Assembly: GCA_023078555.1 (NCBI GenBank)
Contig: CM041196.1
Coordinates: forward strand, 2,914,001 to 2,978,000
Origin: Ulva prolifera
Lineage: Eukaryota > Chlorophyta > Ulvophyceae > Ulvales > Ulvaceae
Reading direction: 5' to 3'
DNA length: 64,000 nt
Below the pieces are notes generated by a model. It was not told the origin of the DNA. It saw nothing but the letters and a program-made list of their open reading frames with translations, and did not search any database. Numbering within the stretch: the stretch's first letter is position 1; every line of letters starts with the position of its first letter. A program made the translations under genes and the position numbers. This document shows, one piece after another, positions 33,900-46,500 of the stretch.

Positions 33900-36800
33900 A
33901 TGGTGTGAGAATCATGCACGCAGTCCGCTCTGAACAGTGTCAATCTTGAGTTTTGAATGCGCATTTGGGGCGTGAGCTCCGCAGCGGTGCCGGTGACAAT
34001 GTCAGTGGAGTGAGCAGCATGGCACAGGCAAGGCCTGGCTGCAACGGATCAATTGTGCTGCAGATGCCCACCACTGAGTTGAAATGTTAACTAGATAGGC
34101 TGGTGTGCGCATCTGCAGTGCAGTTCTCCATTCCTGAGTAGTTTCCAGAAAGCACCTTGCTCCTTCCTGAGCAGACTGCGTCAATTCGCTCAGGTGGGTC
34201 AGTCGCTTGTGACATGAGGAGTTGTAACAACGGCCTGCCCTTTGTACTTCAAGTTGAGGTGGCATTCAGCCAATAGGCGGTCGTCCGCCATCCTGAATCG
34301 AAGACACAGTAAAGCTGTAGCACCACTGAACACCATCGCTGTACTGGGCGCAGGACTAGTTGGAGGACACTCTGGCCCATTCACACTCGAGCTTTTGGGA
34401 TGCAGATACATGTCTCGCGCAAGCTTAGACGATATGCAATCCACCTCTGTTCCACACCTCCCTGAACCCTGCTCAACAGCGTTTCTACTAGCAGCACCTC
34501 TGCTAGCCAAAGCCGCATGTGTCTGTGTCGGCCAACGTGAGTCACCCAGGAATGAGGTGCGACTCCCAGGCGCACAGTTGTACCTCGGCAGTCCCTAATC
34601 GGGGCAACGTACAAAGCCTTCCATGTGCAAAAGTGTTCTGGCTTGTACACATGTGCGCACTCCGGAATGCATTTTGGTGAGTTCGCCGAGTTCAATTTGG
34701 CCTTGCAAGACAATCCGGACAGAAGCATCTCGAGGTTCGATTACAATGCACTAGTTCACGGCAGTCGTGAGAATTTCAGTCAGTTCACGACGCTATATAG
34801 CGCAGGTAGTCATCAGCAGCTTCGTACCTCGAACCTTGGAACGTACGCCCCACCGTGGTCAGCCAGTTCACAGTCGCTACAGTGTTCAACGTTGCGCACT
34901 TGCAACGCAACATCACCAACTTTTGACACAATTTGATCAAAAGAGATGGAGGCATCTTTCGACTCGTGCTCGTTGCGAGCCTATACGTTCCGAGTATGCA
35001 GAGCAGCGTTGACTGAAGAATTGGAGTCACATTTTTACAGCTGCCATCGATCTCCATGCAACCCCCTCGCTGTCAACGGACGCCCCATGCGCGATTCGCT
35101 ACGCTGAGGTGCCATCTGTGGGCATACAGTGCATGCTACAAAGTTCATCACAGCTGTGCACAGCAGACTGGGCAAGGCAGTGTGATGCTATCATCACCTC
35201 AGAGAGCATGCGGAAGCCAACTGTTTCTATACGCACTTGTGAACAGCAGCAAAGCTTAGAATGCAGTATACCTTATATCCCCGCATACGAACTCATCCTC
35301 TCGTCAGGTGAGGCTTCTACCAGGCAGCACATGAGCTACCACACTGCATTCCCAATGTCTGTAACATAGAATTCCCAAAGTCATTGCTAAAGACCGTGGG
35401 CCATGCTGATTCCAATGACATCAGCGGGAGCAAACCAATTGCAACGAATGCCTGGAGCCCCACTGTGGAACCACCAAGGCCTGGACTGCAGTGCAACCAG
35501 CACGTCGAGCATCGTCCGTGAACTGCACAGCCAGTATGTTTGGCATCCCATTCTTCTTGGTCTGCGGCTCCCATAGATCAGACAGGCACGTCTACCCTGG
35601 CACTGCCCTCGTTGGCAAATGACCTGGGCCATGCGCCAACAGAGCAGGGTGCACACTGCCAACCTCGACTCCAAGCTGTGGAATTGTAAAAAGAACGGCA
35701 CATTTTGGATTGAATCAGTGAACCGGAATGCGACCTTTCCGGCCGCATCCTGAGGAACACACTGACAAATCCGAATGAATTGAGTTAACTCGGAGTTGTC
35801 AATGTCCAATAGGATACGGCTCAGTAAATTCAGATTTACTTTACTTGACTTAACATGCAGACCACCTGGAAACCCCCCTCAGATGACCATACATAACGCA
35901 CAGCGCCTCCTCCTGCCTCCCTCCTACGATAAGCGAGGTGGTCACACACAGCTGTCAATCATGTGATGCCTGAGTAATGCATCAACACATTGTCAGGTTT
36001 AAGCGAGCTTGTTGTTGCTGCATCTACACGAGCATGCATGCGTGTGGCTGTTCTGCTAGCTGCACTCATACCTTCAGAGCATCATGCCACACCCACGAGG
36101 GCGTCGACGTCAGCACCCTGGCCCGGGAAGCAGACACGCGTAAAGACAAGGGCGAAGCCGGAGAGGCCGGTAGCACCACCAGGGCAACGAACAAGCATGC
36201 CAGCGCCACCAGCGCATGCATGATAGCAGATGCCAACCCACCCGACCACGGCGCCCTAGCACAGCATGAGACAGACACCCACCGAACATGCACACGCACA
36301 CCCACTCCCCAACTCTCTCGCACCCCCACCCAAGCCCACAAGCCCCACGCGCACGCAGCCCCAGGCCATCACACAGAACGACCCCGCCGCCCGCGCGGCC
36401 GCGCGGCCGGCACGTGTACACACACATGTGCCTGTACCACCATCAACCACGGCACGCCCGGCAAAAGCGTCCACGCCTGTCTCTCTTTTCTCATTCATAT
36501 ACAGGCGCGACATGAACTCCGTGAGGTGCCTTCGGAACGTTGCACGACATTGTCCCAGGTGTGGCTGCAGATTTTGTCAACGTGCCCAGCCGGTGCAATC
36601 ATGACAGGCTAGCAGAACCCATGTCTGCTACAGAGTGGGCACCCCAATCCAATTCTAGATACGCTGTGCTGCAAGTTGGCATCGGTGTCTCTGGAGCGGC
36701 TGACATAGCAAGCCAGAGACCTAGACAGTATGATCCGTTTGCAACCCGTAGCCACTGTGCTCGTACCCAATAAGTTCCGGATTCCTTCATCGAGGTCTCA

Positions 36801-37558
36801 AGGGCAGCCACAAACCGTGATTTTGAGACGTCGGCGAGGATCATGGTAGACACCGTCCTTGGAAGTTTGCAAGCGATTTGACAACTGTCGCTTGGCCTGA
36901 TCATCCGGGCGTCGGACCACAGCTGTGCTCTGAACGAGAGATTTCTCCGACAAGATCGGAAAGCCTGCAGAGATATGTCATGTAGAACGGTGCTTGCAGA
37001 TCTGATCGCCTATCCCCATCTCCGCATCGCGTGTGCAGCGGTGCAGGAGTGGCACTTATGCGCGGCCCCACCGTCCCTGATCCGTCGACATAAGCGTATA
37101 AAGGTCACCGATCGAGACACTGATCTAATAACTGAAAGCTTAGATGATCAATTTGGCCAGGAAAATCCGTGCGTGGCTACCCCGTGTTCGCGTACAGCGC
37201 AGTGTACACAAGCGCACAGGATTGCACAACATCGACGTTCTGTAGGAAATTGCACGATCCAATCTGGAAGGCCCAAAATCTTGTACCTGTTCATGTGTCA
37301 TGTGTGTGGCACCTATATGGGAAAAAAACCCCCAGGTGATCAGAATGAAGCTCTGGCATAGCTTTGACAGCGTACCTGGAACCACGCAGGTACCAAGACC
37401 GACGGAGACAACATTCGGTGAAGGATCATAGAAGTGAGCTCTTCATCGCTTATGCTACCTGACGGGTCCTGGCAATCCAAGTTTTGTGTACTGTGCGTGC
37501 TCGTTGCTCGAGCTGCTGCTTCACTGACACAAGACACATGCCATTCTACGGCATACAT
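33900..37558 (-). CDS. Unidentified multi-exon gene (partial model)
   Basis: Several exons on the minus strand read well, although most lack an ATG. The likely first exon is 37558 to about 37390 (SISDEELTSMILHRM, donor GTACGC). Another is 36964-36816 (FPILSEKSLVQSTAVVRRPD, RLQTSKDGVYHDPRRRLKIT). One from 35761 downward reads DAAGKVAFRFTDSIQNVPFF. One at 34980-34828 is 51 codons, phase 0 (DASISFDQIVSKVGDVALQV, EHCSDCELADHGGAYVPRFE). Further pieces lie near 34730-34600 (VRIVLQGQIELGELTKMHSG) and 34510-34002. Together they suggest one cytosolic protein with beta-rich parts, but I recognise no family, and the exons could belong to more than one gene. Repeat copies of both dispersed families lie in its introns. 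Confidence 0.5.
35785..35850 (+). repeat. Dispersed repeat family 2, copy B
   Basis: TTAACTCGGAGTTGTCAATG, then TCCAATAGGATACGGCTCAG and TAAATTCAG. It ends 24 bases before the acceptor of the minus-strand exon starting at 35761, so it sits at the 3' end of that intron in antisense orientation. Confidence 0.85.
36137..36200 (+). repeat. Dispersed repeat family 1, copy e
   Basis: GCGTAAAGACAAGGGCGAAG, followed by CCGGAGAGGCCGGTAGCACC and an A/C-rich, then C-rich tail to about 36350. It lies about 290 bases beyond family 2 copy B. Confidence 0.65.
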
Positions 37559-37667
37559 ACGTCATGCGAAACAGATATATTGCTCAAGTCAGAATAATCC
37601 ACAGTGCCTGTACTGAAAATCGCGGGCGTGGTGCGTGGTTGATGCTCAAATTGTGCACCAGTGACAG

Positions 37668-38734
37668 CTGAGCCGCCTCATCAGGACAGCCTACACCGGG
37701 GGCCATCCATTCGTTGCAGCAGTCCAACGACCCTCGAGTATCTGCTATGGTATGCCTTACTCCTTGAAGCTGCTAGTCTTCAGGAAACATCACCGAAATA
37801 TCTGCAGTTCGGGCCAGAATCGACCAGGCATGGAATTCAATCGCCGAGCGCACCCCGCACATCAGGGATGTGCTGGTAGCAGAACACGGGCTGGAGAAAA
37901 CTGGTGAAGACGTGTATGAACGCGGCCGGAGAGGCGTAATCTACTTTGACTGTGAGCCAACGTCCCTCAAGTATGTCCAACGGTACTTCAGCACAGCCGG
38001 GCGATGGCTCAGCCACCAACTGGGGGACTATCTGCAGCTTGGGTGCGCGTTCAAACTGCTCAGACACAGCTCAATGCGGCAGAATCTTCCAGAAGTTATG
38101 CACATGTTGTTCTAACCCCTTTGCGACGCCATGCACGGTTGTCGCACAGCGCCGCCTCTCAGCCAGTTGACATTCAAAAAACAACGTTCCTCCATGTCAG
38201 GCACTGGACATGTGCACTGCTCTTTTCTCTGCCAGTGTCAGTCGACCTCTGGCCATGCAAGGGTAAAGAATTGATGGAAGTACGCATGTTATCACAGAGC
38301 CACAAGAATGCCATGTCTTTGTGTTTCTCTGAGTGGGATGAATTGACTCAGCTTGCAGACGAAGACCCCAATTCGAGTTTGTATATGATGGCCTGACGCC
38401 CCAAGGCCAGCAGCTGCTGGCAGCCATGGCAGACGCTACTGCTGACGAACATACGCACAGAGGCCCTGCTGCGCCAGATAGCCAAGCAGCTACCGCCACA
38501 GGGCTGCAGCAGGACAGCAATCTAGACGCATCACAACCTAGAGTGCAATCACAAGTTAGAGCGGGTGCTGCGGATCCAGATGGCATGGAGTGGGGGGGAC
38601 ACGTCGGTGCCATGTCTGGCAGGCAGGAACACGTCAGTATAGGAGTTAGCACTTCTGAACCACACACAGGCGGGACTGTCTCCACCCCTGGTACAGCTAG
38701 TGGCCGGCGCTGGCGGCGTGCACGGCCTTCGTGA
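37668..38734 (+). CDS. Unidentified protein, three exons (5' end uncertain)
   Basis: Exons 37668-37749, 37808-38042 and 38359-38734 fit by phase (1, then 2) and total 231 codons including the stop. The first intron is only 58 nt. The middle exon is strongly protein-like (SIAERTPHIRDVLVAEHGLE, RGVIYFDCEPTSLKYVQRYF) and continues as SHQLGDYLQLG joined to RRPQFEFVYDGLTPQGQQLL. The C-terminal ~100 residues are Gln/Ser/Thr/Gly-rich and probably disordered. No ATG is fixed, so the start may be an upstream exon. It diverges from the minus-strand gene whose likely start is at 37558. Function unknown. Confidence 0.5.
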
Positions 38735-39372
38735 TGTTTCAGCGTGTTTCTTGTGACTGCATGCACCTCAAGTTGACTGTATTGCATCAAGTTATGCCTG
38801 TACATGGCTGTGCGGACAGCCAATCCTGCAGCACTTGACCTCATCGGCGATTCGTGTCTACCTGCTTGCCAGTAAAAGCCTGGGGACATGGAACGGCAGG
38901 CCTTGCGTGTCAGCAGACCTGCTGCCTCGACAGCGCTTTGTGTGTCCATTGCCTAGGCCCACACACTGCCAGAGCATCCAACCAAATCGTCAAAAACGAT
39001 CAATCTTGAGGTAACTGTGTGTCAGAAACTACCCCATCCATGTTGTACGTTTGTGGTCCGCCCACAGCCCGATCGCGGACCATGCTGTGGCTGTGGGGCA
39101 CATGGTCTGCAGCAGGCATGCCTGCCAAGCTCTTGTGAAGCAGAGTCTATCCCACCAAACCATGTCAGAGGTCATACGTACTGTCTGAATTTAACCCACT
39201 TTGCCTCAATCCGCCATCCCGCAGCAGACATCATACACTACTCCACAGAGTGGGCAGCCCTCTGCAAGTGCAACCATGCTTGCGCCATGCCGTGGATGCT
39301 CAAGAAGTATATACATGCACTTCTGGAGACTGGACTTCCGACTTGAGTTCCCGGCCATGGTGCTCAGTCACA
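38735..39372. other. Intergenic between convergent genes
   Basis: No coding signal is convincing. It should contain the two 3' UTRs. A 327-nt plus-strand frame at 39017-39346 has no support. Confidence 0.4.
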
Positions 39373-41824
39373 TCAAGACTCCGGTGCGACCCGGTTGGCA
39401 CCGCCGAGGGCCAACGGGAACCCCCGCCGCGGCACGAGCGACCTCGGCGCGTCCGCGCCATAGCTGCTGCGCCGCACGCGCGACCAGACGGATGTGCCGC
39501 TGCTCGCCGCGGACACCGGGACACCCATCTGCTGCACCATGCCCCCCGCTGCAAGGATCGACAGGACGACGTTGGCGATTGAAAAAGCCAGAGATATCAG
39601 TATCATCGGGATGCTAATCCCCGCATGTGCCACGGAGGTGATGGCCGGAGGTGGAGGCGGTGGGTACATCAGGGCCTCTGTGGGGGGTGCGGCTATGACA
39701 GGCACCGCAACGATGCGTGTGTCGCTGAAGAGCTTGACAAGGATCGCAATCAGCACCACAAACTCACTGAGGATGCGAGTTACGTAGACCAGCATTGCCC
39801 ACCTGCACAGAACCAAAACATGCGCAGCCACCCGCGCCTGCAGCCTGCGAAGCCGCTTCGCAAAGTTGGATTGAAGTTGGAGGAAGTTGGCAGTTAGAGG
39901 CAGCGACTGTGACCATCGCTGCAAACAGATCCATATTGACGACCCCTCTTCACATGCAACATGCAATGTCAATAAGTGAGCATTATGAGTGGCACAAGAG
40001 TGACGCGTTCGTTTGATTGATGTCGCCCTGCAGAAGCTTCGATGGCATGCTTGAGCAGGGAGAGTGCGGGCATGCACCCGTGCTCCGCTATTGTGTGCAA
40101 ACCGATGTGAACCGAAGCAAGGCAACCTACTTGTGTGCTTTTGTGGCAAGTGTATCAGTGCTCATGTAATCATAGGTCTCTGGGTGCACACCGTGGGCAG
40201 GCAACGGGAGACCCGTATGGAGCCTGCATCCGGTGGAGAAAGACCAGCGCAATGCAGCAGGCGACATCCAGCACGGAGGGAAGCGCAATCGCAATGGCCA
40301 TCTTAACCAGATGCCCGCACTTGCCTTCCTCACCGAACCACATGCAGCTCTGACCTCCATGAACCTGCAGCCCAGTGGCCATGCCTCAGTTGCTCAATTT
40401 CGCTTTCGCTGGTGGTGAAGCCTGCAGAGCTGCCAATAACCAAGTACTGCCGCACAGTGCAGCCTTACAATTTGGATGCGCAGATGTCATGTAATGCTGC
40501 ATGAATGGCCTTGATCGGAGACATCTCACCGCATCTACCATTGTGCCGCAGCATGTAACAGAGGGTAATACAGTGCAAGGAATGAACCCGGGCCATGGCC
40601 ATGGCTTGTATAAACGACATATAGCTCCTTTGCATCAAACTGTTTTTATATTTCTCCGTTGGTTGAAACGTTTCGAAACACCGCTGTGAGATCATCACAA
40701 GACACAATTCCCGAGTGCTGCACCGCATGCACACCAACACAAGCATACAGGGCATTCTTGTGCATGTGACTAACAAGCAAATCTACTTAGAGTAAAGTTG
40801 CATGCTTTGGTTAGATAGCGACAAATAGCTCAAGCGATAGAAATGTGGCACTGCATTCAAGTTGCACTCTTGTCGGATCCATACACGCATTGGCCTGACA
40901 AGTCAGCCATCAACTGCCCTGAGATCTTCACGCATAGGATCATGTCAGTGTGCAGCCATCGTTGATCCATCATCACATAAGTGAGCAAGCCCAAACAGGC
41001 CTGATGCTTTGCTACCCAGGGTCACACACCTCATCAACAACGCCTGAGACGAGATAGATGCTCGTGAGTATATCCATGATCCTGACGCTGAGGCAGAGCG
41101 ATTCCAAGACTAGGCTTTGCACGCTAGCAAGCCTGGGTAGGCGCATTGTGGATATTCGACCTGCTTTGCAAGTGACCACTGCGCAGAACAGCAGTGCACT
41201 GACGATGCCGGTGAAACCTGGCTTGCTCTTGAACGGAGTTTCGGATTCGGGCCCGAAGAAGACTGCCGCTGATAAACCAACGAGAGGACCGGCCCACAGC
41301 AACAGCAGTACTTTGCAGATCCGTGACTGTGAATGGTAGGGTCCATTTCGCCAGAAGAATACAACATTCAAGCTCTCACTTGACATTGAAATTGTGATTG
41401 GCACGATGATCTTCCACATTGTTTCCGGGTGGCAGTATGTAAACGTGATGGAGGGGCACACAAGACCAAGCAGAGCAGCAATGAAGAACGCGGCTATTGT
41501 GCTCGGGCTGTCATGTAGAGCAATCCAATCACGAACGGCGTGCTCTGTCATCCCTAAGGATCTGCACGCTTTGTAAAGCAGAGGATGGCAGAACTCTGAC
41601 AAGTCGTCCACTGGCTCAGGCACAGGCTCTTGTGCCGGAGTTGTCGCCCTCCTGGGACTAAAATCGGCGACGCTCACATCCACAGCTTGCCGCGACGATG
41701 AAGAGTTGGAGCAGTCACTGAGACTCTTTCCTCGCGCATCGCCGAAGTTGTCATTGAGTTCCATGGTTATGGCATTGCATTCGCTACTGCGCTGGTCCTC
41801 CTGTATCCACGAGCGAGCTTCCAC
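39373..41824 (-). CDS. Unidentified multipass membrane protein
   Basis: The first exon ends at about 41030 (SGVVDE, donor GTGTGT); the first in-frame ATG is at 41764, or an upstream exon may exist. After an acidic, Ser-rich N-terminus it has five or so hydrophobic segments, including AAFFIAALLGLVCPSITFTY, IIVPITISM, LLLLWAGPLVGLSAAVFF, GIVSALLFCAVVTC and MDILTSIYLVSGVV. A middle exon near 40340-40200 reads LVKMAIAIALPSVLDVACCI. The last exon (about 39990-39373) has an amphipathic stretch, then WAMLVYVTRILSEFVVLIAI, a proline run (MYPPPPPPA) and IPMILISLAFSIANVVLSIL, followed by a basic tail and stop. Two exon borders are not fixed. No transporter or receptor signature is recognised. Confidence 0.55.
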
Positions 41825-43598
41825 GATTTTGAAACATGAATTATGCCACTGCGTCTATCCGGCGTTAACTACTATTCCTGGTAGATAACCTTGAACGTGC
41901 GAGACCAGCGGTACGAAACGGTGCCATCTCGGCTAGGCAGAAGAATGGTGCACAATGCGCAGCGTTGTCACATTTCTTTCATGGGGCTACAGCAGTCGCC
42001 TTCGGTGCCGTGATCTGTCCAGATTGTGGGCAATTTCGTGGCTGGAGTGCTGGTATAACGATGTACCGGCGCACGTCTCAATTGCGACTTCGCCGGCAGG
42101 TAACCTCGGCACGTGGCCCAGCAACATTCAATTTCTATTACCAGCTGCTCTGGACTTTCAGTCGTCATGGGCATATCGGGTACGGACAGCTAGCGGCCGT
42201 CGAGTATGCACCGTCTGAAGCCGCAGTCGGCCGCAGCTGCAAGCTTCGCGAAATTCTTCTGGACAACACTGATTGCATCGATGCATTGTCCTTACAGACC
42301 TAGGAACCCTCTCACGCACTTGTGCGGAAACGGGACGTCTTGGCGGCTTCATGTGCAGAACAATAGCATGGTCGAACGATGAGTGTGCATGCTTGTGTTG
42401 AGAAGCTGTGTTTTGAGCATCCGAAGGGATGTACGACGTACACTGTACGTACGTGCTAAGGTCGACCTTGGCACGCGACGTCGCGTGCGCCACTTATGAA
42501 GTGATGTCCGCTGGTGCATGCGGCAATGCAGCTGTACGTGTGCGCAATTCGAGACCGGGGCAATTTTATTTTTTAAACCAATCCAGACAGTCCACATCGG
42601 ACTGGAGCATTGCAGCGGTGCTGTGGAGCGATACCGCAGTGAGCCCTACTGTATCGAGGTTTCTCACCCGAGGAATTGAGCACGCTGTTACTAATGAGTA
42701 GTCATAGCGCGAGCCGCGCCCGCCACTCTTGTCGTGACGGGATTAATCGCTTGCGCGTCCGCGGCCGATGCAGGCTTAAGCCCATCTATGGCAGCGGACA
42801 TATACCGCCTCACTTGACTGTATGCACATACACACCGTGCGCTTGCGCTTTCTCTCGTGTAGCTGCTGTCTACTGCTCTATGGGCAAAGGGCTCTTGTGA
42901 AGTGCCACCGCCCGTTTTTGTTTCAACTACCGCAGGTATGATGCAAACTCGATAATTTGATACATGGTGGCCATCTGGTTGCTGCACGTCCAGGTTCTGT
43001 CGATGACGCCGCGTTTACGTTTCTTAATTTCTCCGATCTGCCGGTGGCCCGTCGCACTCAGCTGATATAGATGATGCAAGGCTTGAAACCTCGCTCGTTT
43101 TGCATACGTTATGTGGCTGCTGTCCCGATGTTGTCCGTTGTGAGGAATGATGTAGACTCTACGCATTCGGTATCACGCGATGCATCTTTGTGTTCGTACC
43201 CGCGGCTGCACATATCTCAGCAGATCTGCGCAATATGACAACAAAATACAATTGCTTGTTTCGCGGCTGCTGTTGATGCTCCCTGGGTCTAGGCAGTGCG
43301 CTTCAGGGCTTGCGTAGTTTCCGCTTTGTAGGTTTGGCATGTGCCCCTTTTCCTCTCAACGGTGCAGTGCGCTCCCCGTCGTCTTCACGCCCCGCTGAAG
43401 TGAGTTATGTTCATGCTGTTGGCAATGCTTGCCTTGAAGTGCTCGCTCTGCTTCACTCATCACGCGCAACTGAGCGTGACGCCGGGGCCTCTGCCCAATT
43501 GCGACGTGATCAGATGTCGGCGCAGAGTTGGAAATAGCGCAGCTGCGTGCAGGCGTAGCCGTGACAGATCGTACCCTTTGCGAGAGACGTGAAGCGGT
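41825..43598. other. Intergenic; no firm gene
   Basis: An 80-codon minus-strand frame at 43166-42927 (HLYQLSATGHRQIGEIKKRK) reads like protein but has no partners. A plus-strand frame at 41965-42303 is less convincing. Promoters of the flanking divergent genes should lie at the two ends. Confidence 0.3.
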
Positions 43599-46500
43599 AT
43601 GTGTCGAAACACTGGAACCTCTGCACGCGGATGCGTCGTCATCGCCCTGCTGGCGCTTGTCGGGGCTCTTGCACCCACAGCGAACGCTGCGAGGAGAAGT
43701 CTTGTATCAAGCTGGGATGCGCAAGTATCTCGCGATCTCCTGGATGCTCCAGCGGACGTTGCGTCTGAGATTGTAGAGGAACTGGCGGATGCGTGTGATC
43801 TTCCCGGCAGCTTGGACGCTTTCTTCAGCCAGGGCGGACAAGGCGAAGTTTGTCAGTTGGCCGCTTCGGTGATTGGCCGCGGCACCCAGCGCTTCTACAC
43901 TTTCGAAGTGCCGCTCAACTTGACAAATCTGTCTTTCCAAGTCAGCCTCAAGAACCTCGAAGGCGAGGCAATTGTGTACGTTCTACTTCCGACTTCGCCA
44001 CCTCGGCCACGTGTCAGCATTTCTGTATTGGCAGGAACCATAGCGCACTTGCCCACGCGCTGTTGTCTAAAGTATGCAACTGTGAGCAGTTCTGTCGAGT
44101 ACGACACTCAAGGTGATGGCTGGGCTAACGTGGAGCTTGAGGAGTGGGCCAGTGGCTCATCCTTGATCTACCTCGCTGACGGGCTCGAACCAGCTCGAAC
44201 GCGGGTTGTCCTGGAGTCCAAGGCGATCGTGTCTACATTCTCACTGCGCATTGAATTCTTCCGTGGCGGCACTCAGGTCTCCGAGGAGGCTCTCCAGGTC
44301 AGATCCCAACACATGCATCTGACCTTCAACATCCCCACCCATGATCAAACGTCTGTATGTTTGCATCTGTTGTCACAGGCGCGGCTACGTATCGTAAGCG
44401 TACATGCGAGTGTTGCTTGTGAATCCACGACCACACCCGCTGTGAGCACTGGCAATGGTTGCCTTGCGTTAGTCAGCGCCTCAGGCATATGTGCTGGCAC
44501 ACATCCCTGGACCCCCAGGCAGCTGTCAAAACCGCTCTGGTGCTTGCAGACCCTGGATCTCATCAGAGAGCAGTGCTGTGACGGCGAGGCTGGGCCATGC
44601 ACAGGCGTTCTCGCTGACATCCAGACTGAGAAGAAGTGGGACGTTTGCTCAAGCCCAGGCAACCACTGCGACGCAGATGGCGAGATCACCCACCTCGACC
44701 TGTCGGAGTCCAACATGAAGTGCAACCTGGCAGATGCTGAGTTCCCTCTCATCGAGATGAAGAAGCTCCAGGTGTGTGCCCCTCCCTTGCCCAAGGCGCT
44801 GTGAAGTGTTGCAGCTTAGCCACGGGGCCAGTGCAGAAGCACCTCTGACAGATCTCATGCAAGGCATCTCTGCTGCGCCATATCGAATGTACTGCATATC
44901 ACGCAGCTGTGCTAGTTGTGCTATCTTGTGGCCCTGCAACGCATCTGCCCCCATGCTTATGTGACTCACCCACCCGCCTGGCATAACCCACTCTGCGAAC
45001 AGAACACCAGTTGACACATGCGGACACTGCGAACATCACCATATGACAGCCGCATGCTCGCATATCCATTTTTCTAAACCCTTATCTCCACCTCCGTAAA
45101 GGTTTGCGGGCGACCAGCAGTTGCTATAGCTTTACGCCTTGGAGTTGGCCGTGGTGCTTGCAAGGGCTCGAGTCGCTATAAGTTGCATGACATCTCGTGG
45201 TGCAGGTGCTGATGCTCAACAGGAACGACATCCAGGGCGATCTCAACGAGCCGAACGTCGTGAAGCGCTTCTCACAGCTCCCTGACCTCCGCTACCTCGA
45301 GCTTGGCAACCTCCCCGGCCTCACCGGCTCTCTCCCCGTCGCCTGCACCGCGCCGTTCAAGAACCTCATCCACCTCGGCCTGTCAAACACCTCCGTCGGC
45401 GGCACCCTCCCTGCATGCATCGTCAACAACGTCCACCAGCTCGAGATCGCGGGCGCGAAGTTCTCCGGCCCCTTCCCAGAGGTCACATCGCTGTGCGCGT
45501 TACGGTACCTCATCGCCGGGGCGCCAGACCGGGAGGACGACGGCAACGCGCCACGGTTCTCCGGCCACATGCCGAAGCTGGAGTACGCGACGCACCTGCA
45601 CTACGTCAACCTCAACAACCACGACTTTGAGGGGACGCTGACGCTGAGCAACTACATTGAGGCGGTTCGCGTGGAGAGCAACAAGCTGTCGGAGGTGGTC
45701 ATGGACAGCCCACAGCGGCTGCAGGTGCTCGACGTCGCGGGCAACGCGATCGGCGCGGTGCCGGACGCCGTCGCGCAGATGAGCACGCTGCTCGCGCTGC
45801 ACCTTGACGGGAATGCTCTGACGGCGCTGCCGGCGGCGTGGGCGACCCCGCACCTGCGCGACCTCACGGCTTCGTTCAACAAGATCCAGGTGTGGCGCGG
45901 TGTACTGCCTGGTTCCTTGGTGTGCGTTGCCTGATGCTGGTTTCAGGAGCGCCGCAGTGCCGTGAGTGTCAAACATGTGTTTGCCTGTCGTGCTGTGCTT
46001 GTGGGTGGTTCGCGGACTGCCGATGCTGTGAAGCATTCGCGCGGTCGGCGGTGCATCGCTTGTTTGTGAATTCACCCGCCTGGGTGGCGGATGCACCCCG
46101 CCTCTGCGCAGATGTTGCTGATGTATGCAGTGCGAGATACGCTCAATCACAGCATGTATCCACAGCATGTTATAGCCGTCACACAGTCGGCGCGCACATA
46201 TGGAGTTGCCGTACCGCTGCAGCGGCCAGGGCTCATGTGCGCAAGTCTCTGGACGTGTCAACACGTCGAGAACACTTCGCCCACCGCACATCCCACCAAT
46301 GCATCACCACCCCACAACGCATCGAAACGCCCGCCCCCGCGCCAATGCAGGGTCCGCTCCCAGCCGCGTTTGGCGGCATGCCGGCGCTCCGCCGCCTCGA
46401 CCTCAGCCACAACCACTACTCCGGCGGCCTCAGTGACTTCAGCCAGGCCGTGCCAGACGGCAGCACGCTGCAGTGGGTGGACCTCAGCCACAACAAGCTG

